From Streptomyces sp. AC550_RSS872 (GTDB lineage Bacteria > Actinomycetota > Actinomycetes > Streptomycetales > Streptomycetaceae), in assembly GCF_019049285.1 (NCBI RefSeq), contig NZ_JAGMUL010000008.1:62001-126000 (forward strand): DNA of 64,000 nucleotides. Direction: 5' to 3'. How positions within the stretch are numbered: position 1 is the stretch's first letter; each line of letters begins with the position of its first letter. The notes under the pieces are model-generated. The model made no database searches. It had not been told where the DNA came from and was given only the letters and a program-made list of their open reading frames with translations. The translations under genes and the position numbers were made by a program. Below, in pieces: positions 51,844 to 58,523 of this stretch.

Positions 51844-52613
51844 GCCACGCTCCGGTATCCGAGGTGCTCCGACAGTTCGGCGGCCCCCTTGGCGGCGAGC
51901 TGCTCCAGCTCGACGCGCCGGTCGTCGCTCCAGCGGATCATCGGGACGGAGATGGAGAGGGCGGCGACCACCTGCCCGGCACGGTCCCGCACGGGCGCGG
52001 CCACGCACGACACGTCCGGGTTGGACTCCCGGCTCTCGACGGCGATCCCCCGCTGCCGGATCTCGGCGAGCGCCTCGCGCAGGGCGCCCGGGTCGGTGAT
52101 GCTGTTGGGTGTCATGGCGATGAGCTCGGCGTCGTCCGCGATACGGGAGGAGAGCTCCGGCTCGGGAAGGGAGGCCAGCAGCATCTTGCCGACGGACGTG
52201 CAGTGGGCGGGCAGGCGCCGCCCGGCGGCGGACACCATGCGCACCGCGTGTGTCGAGTCCACCTTGGCGATGTAGATGACGTCGGTACCCTCGAGGATGG
52301 CCACGTGCACGGTCTCGTCACAGGTCTCGGCGACGGACCGGGCGACCTGCTGGCCCTCGGCCGCGAGGTCGAGCTGCTCGGCGTACCGGCTGCCGAGCTG
52401 GTACGGCCGTACGCCCAGGCGGTACCGTCCCGGCTGACCGGGGACCTGGACGATGTACGACCGGGCTGCGAGCGTGGTGACCAGCTCGTGCACGGTGGTG
52501 CGCGGCAGCTGGAGCTTGCGCACGATGTCGGGGGCGGACAGCGTGCCGTCCCCGTCGAGGAAGAGCTCGAGAATGTCGAGAGCCCGGGTCACGGCTGGTA
52601 CGAGGCGTCCCAC
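51840..52613 (-). CDS. IclR family transcriptional regulator
   Basis: A 257-residue regulator. The N-terminal winged helix reads LVPAVTRALDILELFLDGDG, then APDIVRKLQLPRTTVHELV; the C-terminal effector domain has RLGVRPYQLGSRYAEQ, TVHVAILEGTDVIYIAKV and ALREALAEIRQRGIAVESRE. The GTG at 52613 follows GGGAGGG. Two IclR-like motifs (52644 and 52666) stand right before it, so it likely binds there. It is translationally coupled to the SMP-30 lactonase. It is the best candidate for the regulator of the motif-sharing sugar genes; the LacI at 19835 is a second one. Confidence 0.88.
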   Translation of the reverse strand: MGRLVPAVTRALDILELFLDGDGTLSAPDIVRKLQLPRTTVHELVTTLAARSYIVQVPGQPGRYRLGVRPYQLGSRYAEQLDLAAEGQQVARSVAETCDETVHVAILEGTDVIYIAKVDSTHAVRMVSAAGRRLPAHCTSVGKMLLASLPEPELSSRIADDAELIAMTPNSITDPGALREALAEIRQRGIAVESRESNPDVSCVAAPVRDRAGQVVAALSISVPMIRWSDDRRVELEQLAAKGAAELSEHLGYRSVA

Positions 52614-52643
52614 GTCCGGCACCCTCCCTTGGATGTCAGGCTG

Positions 52644-52680
52644 CGTTCGAGATTTCAACAGCCGATCGGAATAACGAACA
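52644..52680. promoter_or_regulatory. Two IclR-like motifs before iclR
   Basis: CGTTCGAGATTTCAA (52644-52658, plus strand) and, on the minus strand, TGTTCGTTATTCCGA (52666-52680), facing each other 30 bases before the iclR start. The inverted pair fits autoregulation by a dimer or tetramer. Confidence 0.55.
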
Positions 52681-52853
52681 CAGGCTACTCAACTTCCGTT
52701 TCCCCCTGCAATGGCCTTGCGCGGACCAGCTCGAAAGCTCCGGGAGAGCTCAGGCGGAGCAGCCCTGATGCCGCCGGGTACGCCCACGCCAGTACACCGG
52801 CTTACTCCCCCTGTCAGACGTGCTCGCCGCCCGCGCCCGGCACGGTGTTGTCC

Positions 52854-53423
52854 ATGTCTTCCACGACCTCTTCCGCGTCCGCCGGGAAACTGAGCCGTCC
52901 CGTCCGCCGGGCCGTCCTCGTCGTCCATGTCGTCGCCTCCGCCGGCTGGCTCGGGCTCTCGCTCGGGCTGCTGGCGCTCGCGGTCACCGCGGCCGGCACC
53001 GGCTCCGCGGTGACCGTGGAGGCGTCCGTACGGGCCATGAAGCTGTTCGCCGACTGGCTGCTGCTGCCTGTCGCGTTCCTCACACTGATCAGCGGACTGG
53101 TGCTGTCCCTGGGCACGCAATGGGGGCTGGCCCGCCACCGCTGGGTCTACATCAAGTTCTGGCTGACCCTCGCCACGACCACCGCCACGACCTTCGCCCT
53201 GCGCCCCGGCCTGGGCACCACCGTCGCCGCCGTCGCCGCGGGCGAGCCGCTGCCCGATGCCACCGGACTCATGATGGGGCCGATCGTGTCGCTGTCCGCG
53301 TATGTCTTCATGACGGTGATCTCGGTCCTCAAGCCCTGGGGGCTGACGCGCCGCGGACGCAGGCTGCGCGCGACCCCCCGCAGGCCGGTGCAGCCTGCCG
53401 AGCGCACCCGCCGGACCGCCTGA
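52854..53423 (+). CDS. Hypothetical four-helix membrane protein (DUF2269-like)
   Basis: A 189-residue protein with four membrane helices: AVLVVHVVASAGWLGLSLGL, FADWLLLPVAFLTLISGLVL, YIKFWLTLATTTATTFAL and VSLSAYVFMTVISVLKPWGL; a basic tail follows. The conserved histidine and tryptophan in the first helix (HVVASAGWLG) resemble small heme- or metal-linked membrane proteins of the DUF2269 type. The ATG at 52854 lacks a good ribosome site. It is divergent from iclR and followed by the 167-bp hairpin element. Confidence 0.65.
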   Translation: MSSTTSSASAGKLSRPVRRAVLVVHVVASAGWLGLSLGLLALAVTAAGTGSAVTVEASVRAMKLFADWLLLPVAFLTLISGLVLSLGTQWGLARHRWVYIKFWLTLATTTATTFALRPGLGTTVAAVAAGEPLPDATGLMMGPIVSLSAYVFMTVISVLKPWGLTRRGRRLRATPRRPVQPAERTRRTA

Positions 53424-53525
53424 GCCGTTCAAGCCCGCCCGGCGTTCGAGGACGAGGCCCTTTCGGGGCCGAAGCGGGGGTCTCGGGGCCGCGGGCCCTG
53501 GGGGGCGGGGTCGAAGGGGCGGGGC

Positions 53526-53692
53526 TAGGGGGTGTTTCGAAAGTCCTGTGCGGCGCCCGCGGTGTCCGGTGCGTGCTCTCGGCGCGCCGGACGAAAGCCC
53601 TCGTACTGGACGTACTTGGGGTTTCGGCCGGTGTGGCGAGAGTGCGTGCCGGGCGCCGTGGGTGCTGTGCGGGACTTTCGAAACACCCCCTA
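53526..53692. mobile_element. 167-bp MITE-like element with 21-bp perfect terminal inverted repeats
   Basis: The ends (53526-53546 and 53672-53692) are exact reverse complements, TAGGGGGTGTTTCGAAAGTC plus C, with TA at both outer ends, compatible with a TA target duplication. The inside stays complementary almost to the centre: of 81 position pairs, 62 are Watson-Crick, 14 are G-T and 5 mismatch, closing in a TGGAC loop at 53607-53611. No coding capacity. It lies between convergent genes and its right end supplies the stop codon of the PucR gene. Alternatives: a bidirectional terminator or a structured 3-prime region. Confidence 0.75.
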
Positions 53693-54946
53693 ACTGGGGC
53701 TCTCCCCCAGCGCCCCCCTCAACCGCTGTGCCCGCAACACCAGTTCCAGCTCGAACCGGCGATCCGGGTCGTCCATCTCGTCGCCCCACAGCTCCCGGAT
53801 CTGCCGTAGCCGATAGCGGACCGTCTGGGGATGAACCCCCAGGCGGGCCGCCACCTCGGGCGCGCCGCCCCTGGTCTCCAGCCACGCCAGTAACGTCTCC
53901 GCGAGCCGTCGTCCGTGGGTGGGTCCGCAGTGCCGCAAGGGGGCGAGGCACCGCACCGCGAGGTCGTCGATCAGTTCCTCGGGCTGGAGCAGTACCAGCG
54001 CCTCCGTGTGCTCGGTGCAGTACAGGACGTCGCCGCCCGGCAGCAGGCGTCGTTCCATGAGGCGTACGGCCGCCTCGGCCCAGCGCAGGGACTTCGCGGC
54101 GTCGGCCAGGGGGACGGGCGGTCCGATCGCGCCCGACCAGCCGGTGAGGGCCCGGTGCAGCAGCTCGGGGCGGCCTCCGGCGTCCGGTTCGGGGACGACC
54201 ATGCGCGGCTGCTCGTACTCCATGTCGAGCAGCACGCCCTGCCCCACGGCCGGTGCCATCGCCTCCCGCGCCGGGCGCAGGAGGACCCCTACGGCGACCT
54301 TCTCGGGCAGCGGCCAGCCGATCCGGGCCGCCCGTTCGGTCAGGGCGTCCGCCGGGTCACCCCGGTGGTGTTCGGCCAACAGCAGTTCCATCAGGCGGCG
54401 TTGGAGGCGTAAGCGTTCGCCGGCCTGGCGGGCGGCCGCCTCCGCGTAGCCGCGCACCGACTGGTCGACGAGGCCGTCGAGGTACTCGTAGCCCGCGTCC
54501 ACCAGCTCGTACATCGCGGGCGGCGGTATGTCGACGCGCTGCCCGATCTCGGCGAAACGGCGCCAGGCCAGTCGTACGCCCATCCGGTAGATCGCCTGGA
54601 GCGAGTCCAGGGAGCGGCCGCCCAGGCCCTCGCCGCGGCCGAAGTCCTGGAAGACGCCGGGCGGGACGGTCGGGCGGCCCTCCGAGGTCTCCAGGTGCTG
54701 GACGAAGACCTCGATCGCGCGGCGGATGCCGACCAGGGCCATCGGTTCGCCCGACTCGTCCAGCACCAGCGGCAGATGCGGGTACTCGCGGCGGATCTCG
54801 CGCAGGATCTCCTCGGCGAGGACCGGGGCGTCCGCCATGACCAGCTCCGCGAAACGGCGGACCTGGAAGCGGGGTACGTCCCGCCAGGCCGAGCGGCCGG
54901 CGACGGCGGGGGAGACCACCTCGGGGGTGGCGGGGGTCGCGGCCAC
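53690..54946 (-). CDS. PucR family transcriptional regulator, with a TTA codon
   Basis: A 418-residue regulator: an N-terminal sensor part (RFAELVMADAPVLAEEILRE, GLVDQSVRGYAEAAARQAGE), a GGDEF-like middle, and the C-terminal PucR helix-turn-helix AETLLAWLETRGGAPEVAAR, then LGVHPQTVRYRLRQIRELWG. An in-frame TTA leucine codon at 53893-53891 makes expression dependent on the rare bldA tRNA. The GTG at 54946 has GGGGAG upstream. It lies two bases after a small membrane gene. Its stop codon lies in the terminal repeat of the element at 53526-53692. Regulated genes unknown. Confidence 0.85.
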   Translation of the reverse strand: MAATPATPEVVSPAVAGRSAWRDVPRFQVRRFAELVMADAPVLAEEILREIRREYPHLPLVLDESGEPMALVGIRRAIEVFVQHLETSEGRPTVPPGVFQDFGRGEGLGGRSLDSLQAIYRMGVRLAWRRFAEIGQRVDIPPPAMYELVDAGYEYLDGLVDQSVRGYAEAAARQAGERLRLQRRLMELLLAEHHRGDPADALTERAARIGWPLPEKVAVGVLLRPAREAMAPAVGQGVLLDMEYEQPRMVVPEPDAGGRPELLHRALTGWSGAIGPPVPLADAAKSLRWAEAAVRLMERRLLPGGDVLYCTEHTEALVLLQPEELIDDLAVRCLAPLRHCGPTHGRRLAETLLAWLETRGGAPEVAARLGVHPQTVRYRLRQIRELWGDEMDDPDRRFELELVLRAQRLRGALGESPS

Positions 54947-54948
54947 GG

Positions 54949-55101
54949 TCAACTCCCCTGGCCTGCCTGCTCGTAGGTGATCAAGGGCGTGTTGGGCTGG
55001 TCGGGCGTCGCTTCCAGCAGCGCGACGACGCCGAGCGCGGCGCCCACCGCGAGTACGGCGGCGAGCGCGACGGTCAGCGCGGCGGCGAGCAGTCTGGACA
55101 T
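54949..55101 (-). CDS. DUF2613 family small membrane protein
   Basis: A 50-residue protein with one long hydrophobic segment (LLAAALTVALAAVLAVGAAL) and a short outside tail ATPDQPNTPLITYEQAGQGS. Size, position of the helix and the polar end match DUF2613, found in actinomycetes with unknown function. The ATG at 55101 follows an A/G-containing stretch. It precedes pucR by two bases and is probably cotranscribed. Confidence 0.65.
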   Translation of the reverse strand: MSRLLAAALTVALAAVLAVGAALGVVALLEATPDQPNTPLITYEQAGQGS

Positions 55102-55322
55102 CGCAGGGTCAGCCTCTCTGCATCCGGAGGTCGTCCCCACCCCGGTGGCGCCAGCCTGAACGCGCCCCCTGCCTGTCGCCTTCAGTCTCGACAAGCGGGG
55201 TCGGCCCGTCAAGACATTGACACTCCGTCAAGGGGCGCCTACGGTTCCCGGCCCAAGAACGGCCAGGCAACGACCGTGCACCGAGCGTGCACCGACCATG
55301 CGTCAATCCCCAGGAGTGCCGG

Positions 55323-56309
55323 ATGCGCCGTACAGCCTCACCTCTCTCGTTGATCCTGCTGGGCCTCGGCACGTTTCTGCTGGTACTGGCGCCGATGCTG
55401 GCCTGGTACGTGGCCCCGCGTGCCGCGGTGAACCCCATCGACATCGACACCACCGCCGAGTACAAGGGCACCGGAAGTGTCTTCGACACGGACAGGATCG
55501 AGACCGTGCCGGACCAGGAAATCACCGTCACCCAGCGGGTGCGCGGCAATGTGGCGGAAAGCGAGCGCAGCGGCAACGCCGTCTGGGACGTGATCACCAC
55601 CGTCGACACCGACAAGTCGCTGCCGGCCGCCGACCCGCACGACGCGCTGGACTTCACCCCGCACCGCTGGGTGATGGACCGCAGGACGACCCGGCCGGTG
55701 CACTGCTGCGAGGAGTCGCCGTACATCGAGGGCGAGGCGTATCTGAAGTTCCCCTTCGACGTGGAAAAGCGCTCCTACCAGTGGTGGGACAACACCGGCG
55801 GCACCACGATCACCCTGCGCTACGACGGCACCGAGAAGATCCAGGGATACCCGGGCTACCGCTTCACCGGCACGGTCGCGCCGCGCAAGGTCGGCACCCG
55901 GCTAGTCCCCGGCAGCCTCGTCGACGAGCCGGACCGCCCGCAGGTGCTGGCCGAGGAGTGGTACTCCAACCACGGGTTCAAACTCGTGGTGGATCAGGCC
56001 ACGGGCCGGGTCGTCTACGCGCAGACCGGACCGCGCCGCACCCTGCGGGCGCCCGGCGGCGACAAGGACGCGGCGGTGCTGCTGGACAGCGAGAAGATCG
56101 CGTTCACCACGGCCACCCAGAAGGAGGCCGTGCGGCAGGCGAAGCGGGACAGCGGTCAGCTGCGCATGGTGGGCGAGACGCTGCCGATCGGGGCTGCTGG
56201 GGCGGGATTCGCGCTTGCGGTGGTGGGTGGCGTTCTGGTGGTACGCGGGCGTAAGCGGCCTGAATCCGCCGGTACGGTCGAGATGCCCCAGCCCACGCTC
56301 ACGATGTGA
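55323..56309 (+). CDS. DUF3068 family membrane-anchored protein
   Basis: A 328-residue protein with an N-terminal helix (LILLGLGTFLLVLAPMLAWY), a large extracytoplasmic domain (DTTAEYKGTGSVFDTDRIET, DTDKSLPAADPHDALDFTPH, YQWWDNTGGTTITLRYDGTE), and a C-terminal helix AAGAGFALAVVGGVLVVRGR. This is the DUF3068/PorA-like layout of actinomycetes; a cell-surface role is assumed. AGGAG precedes the ATG at 55323. It is the first of several envelope genes on this strand, 218 bases before the glycosyltransferase; that gap holds a TAATAAA promoter-like string but no gene. Confidence 0.82.
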   Translation: MRRTASPLSLILLGLGTFLLVLAPMLAWYVAPRAAVNPIDIDTTAEYKGTGSVFDTDRIETVPDQEITVTQRVRGNVAESERSGNAVWDVITTVDTDKSLPAADPHDALDFTPHRWVMDRRTTRPVHCCEESPYIEGEAYLKFPFDVEKRSYQWWDNTGGTTITLRYDGTEKIQGYPGYRFTGTVAPRKVGTRLVPGSLVDEPDRPQVLAEEWYSNHGFKLVVDQATGRVVYAQTGPRRTLRAPGGDKDAAVLLDSEKIAFTTATQKEAVRQAKRDSGQLRMVGETLPIGAAGAGFALAVVGGVLVVRGRKRPESAGTVEMPQPTLTM

Positions 56310-56527
56310 CGTGACGTCAGCTCTAATAAAGCCCGAAATTGTCACGCCGGTGAGTAGCCGTGGCGAACCGCTGGGCGAAAACTGTCCACCCCCACCCGGA
56401 CACAGCCTGTCCACACCCCACGCACAACGACCGTAAACAGTCCAGCACCTTCGAATCCCCCCACAGGTACCCAAACCCTCCCCTCCCCCACGCTGAGTTC
56501 CGCACCCTGAGACGAGTTGGAGCGCTC

Positions 56528-57679
56528 ATGCCCCAGCACGTGCCCTCCCAGCTGCGCGCCACCCTCCCCTGGGCGTCGCAGCAGCAATCCCCGGCGCTCC
56601 CCCCACATCCGCGCCGAATCGTTTTTCTCGCCCATCGAGACCTGGGCAACCGGTCCGCCGGCGGCTCCGAGCTGCTGGTCGACCGACTCGCCGACGGCCT
56701 CACGAGACTCGGCCACCAGGTCACCCTGCTGTGCGGGGGCCCGGCGGCCTACCGCGACTACCGGGTCGTGTCGGCCGGTGGCTCGTACGGCCACTATCTG
56801 CGCGCCAGATCCGCCTTCGCCCGTCAGGTCGGGGACTGCGATCTGCTGGTCGAGGTCTGCAACGGGATGCCGTACTTCGCGCCGCTGTGGCATCGCGGGC
56901 CGACGTTGTGCCTGGTCAACCATGTGCATACCGATCTGTGGCCGATGCGGTTCGGTGGGGTCCTGGCCCCGGCTGCCCGTTTTGGTCGAAGACTGGAGCA
57001 CTGGGCACTGACGGGGGTCCAGAAGCGGGGTCTGCTCGTTGCCGTCTCTCCGTCGACCGCGCAGGCTCTGCGCGGGATCGGCGTGGAGCGGGAGCGGATC
57101 CGTGTGGTGCACAACGGGGTCGAGGAACCGGGACCCTTGGGTGAGCGTTCGCCCGAGCCGTTGTTCGTGGCTGTCGGGCGGCTCGTCGAGTACAAGCGGA
57201 TCGATCTGCTGCTGCGGTTGTGGGAGCGGGTGCGGCCCGTGACCGGGGGGCGGCTCGTCATCGTCGGGGACGGGCCCGAGCGGGCGTCCCTTGAGCAACT
57301 GGCGGGCCCCGGCGTCGAGTTCGTCGGGCATGTGTCGGAGGCGGAGAAGCATCGGCTGTTGTGTGCGGCGTGGCTGTTGCTCCATCCCTCGGCCGTGGAG
57401 GGGTGGGGGCTCGTCGTCACCGAGGCCGCGACGCGGGAGACGCCGACCGTTGCCTTTGATGTGCCTGGACTTCGGGATTCGGTTGTGGACGGGGAGACCG
57501 GGGTGCTGGCGGGCGGGGAGTCGTCGTTCGCCGCCGCCTGGTGCACGTTGGCCCTGTCGGGGCATCGACGGGAGTTGATGGGCAAGGCGGCTCGGGATCG
57601 GGCCGCGCGCTATCGCTGGGATCGGACGGTTCGGCAGTTTCGGGCGGTTGCCGCCGAGGCGGTGCGACGTGGCGCCTAA
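56528..57679 (+). CDS. GT4 family glycosyltransferase
   Basis: A 383-residue GT-B enzyme. The N-terminal Rossmann part has FLAHRDLGNRSAGGSELLVD; the C-terminal part has VAVSPSTAQALRGIGVERER, LFVAVGRLVEYKRIDLLLRL and the donor-binding EX7E pattern in HPSAVEGWGLVVTEAATRET. It transfers a sugar from a nucleotide donor, probably in the cytoplasm, to a lipid or glycan acceptor. GGAG lies five bases before the ATG at 56528. It leads into the methyltransferase, AftD-like and acyltransferase genes, so it likely helps build an envelope glycan. Confidence 0.85.
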   Translation: MPQHVPSQLRATLPWASQQQSPALPPHPRRIVFLAHRDLGNRSAGGSELLVDRLADGLTRLGHQVTLLCGGPAAYRDYRVVSAGGSYGHYLRARSAFARQVGDCDLLVEVCNGMPYFAPLWHRGPTLCLVNHVHTDLWPMRFGGVLAPAARFGRRLEHWALTGVQKRGLLVAVSPSTAQALRGIGVERERIRVVHNGVEEPGPLGERSPEPLFVAVGRLVEYKRIDLLLRLWERVRPVTGGRLVIVGDGPERASLEQLAGPGVEFVGHVSEAEKHRLLCAAWLLLHPSAVEGWGLVVTEAATRETPTVAFDVPGLRDSVVDGETGVLAGGESSFAAAWCTLALSGHRRELMGKAARDRAARYRWDRTVRQFRAVAAEAVRRGA

Positions 57680-57700
57680 ACGCCGGAGGGGTTCGGTTGT

Positions 57701-57774
57701 CTCGCGGGTGCCGGTTGTTCGTGGCTGGTCGCGCCCACGCGGCGGAGCCGCAAATGTCACAGCCCCGCGCCCCT
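57701..57774. repeat. Dispersed Streptomyces-type palindromic repeat, copy C
   Basis: GTGGCTGGTCGCGCCCACGC, then GGCGGAGCCGCA and CACAGCCCCGCGCCCC, nearly identical to copy B. It fills the gap between the glycosyltransferase stop and the methyltransferase coding part, and runs up to the first usable TTG of that gene. Confidence 0.7.
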
Positions 57775-58523
57775 TGGGTGCGTCTCCGCACCGGCGTTTC
57801 AAAGATCCGTCTCTCCAGCGCTCCTTCGCCCTCTTCCGGGCCTTTCTTCATGAACAGGACGATCCCGAAGGCTGCTACTCGCTTCTCGCCCGTGACTCCG
57901 TCGATCAGGTCGAGGCATACGACGGTCCCGTCGCCGGGCGTACCGTCGTCGATGTCGGCGGTGGGAGCGGCTATTTCACCGAGGAGTTCCGGCGGCGTGG
58001 TGCGCAGGCCTACCTCTTCGAGCCCGACATGGGCGAACTCGGAGAGAGGCCGCCCGATGGGGCCGTCGTCGCCGACGGGTATCTCTTACCCCTGCGGGAC
58101 GGGGCCGCCGACGTCACCTTCTCCTCCAACGTGCTGGAGCATGTGGCCGATCCGCAGACGTTCCTCAGTGAGCTGGCGCGGGTGACCCGGCCCGGTGGGC
58201 TGGTCTATGTGTCGTTCACCAACTGGCTGTCCCCTTGGGGCGGGCATGAGTGGGCGCCCTGGCACTACCTCGGTGCCGAGCGGGCGCGGGCCCGGTACCG
58301 GCGGCGTACCGGACGGGCCGCCAAGCACACCCTCGGCGAGAACCTGTTCGCCGTGCACATCGGCGCGACCCTGCGGCAGGTCCGCGCCCGGGACGACGTG
58401 GAGATCGTCTCGGCGCGCTCCCGCTACTGGCCGTTTCTCGCGGAGGGCGTCGTGAAGGCGCCGGGACTGCGCGAGTTCGCCACCTGGAACCTCCTCCTCA
58501 TCCTCAGGCGGTGTCCACCATGA
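57774..58523 (+). CDS. SAM-dependent methyltransferase (class I), with a TTA codon
   Basis: About 249 residues. Motif I is VVDVGGGSGYFTEEF, then AYLFEPDM, DGAADVTFSSNVLEHVADPQ and VTRPGGLVYVSFTNWLSPWG. The substrate is unknown. The natural start is unclear: a repeat (copy C) occupies the leader, and the frame is open back to 57648; TTG at 57774 and GTG at 57708 are options without a good ribosome site. An in-frame TTA codon lies at 58086-58088 (YLLPL), so translation should need the bldA tRNA. The stop overlaps the start of the AftD-like gene by four bases. Confidence 0.8.
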   Translation: MGASPHRRFKDPSLQRSFALFRAFLHEQDDPEGCYSLLARDSVDQVEAYDGPVAGRTVVDVGGGSGYFTEEFRRRGAQAYLFEPDMGELGERPPDGAVVADGYLLPLRDGAADVTFSSNVLEHVADPQTFLSELARVTRPGGLVYVSFTNWLSPWGGHEWAPWHYLGAERARARYRRRTGRAAKHTLGENLFAVHIGATLRQVRARDDVEIVSARSRYWPFLAEGVVKAPGLREFATWNLLLILRRCPP

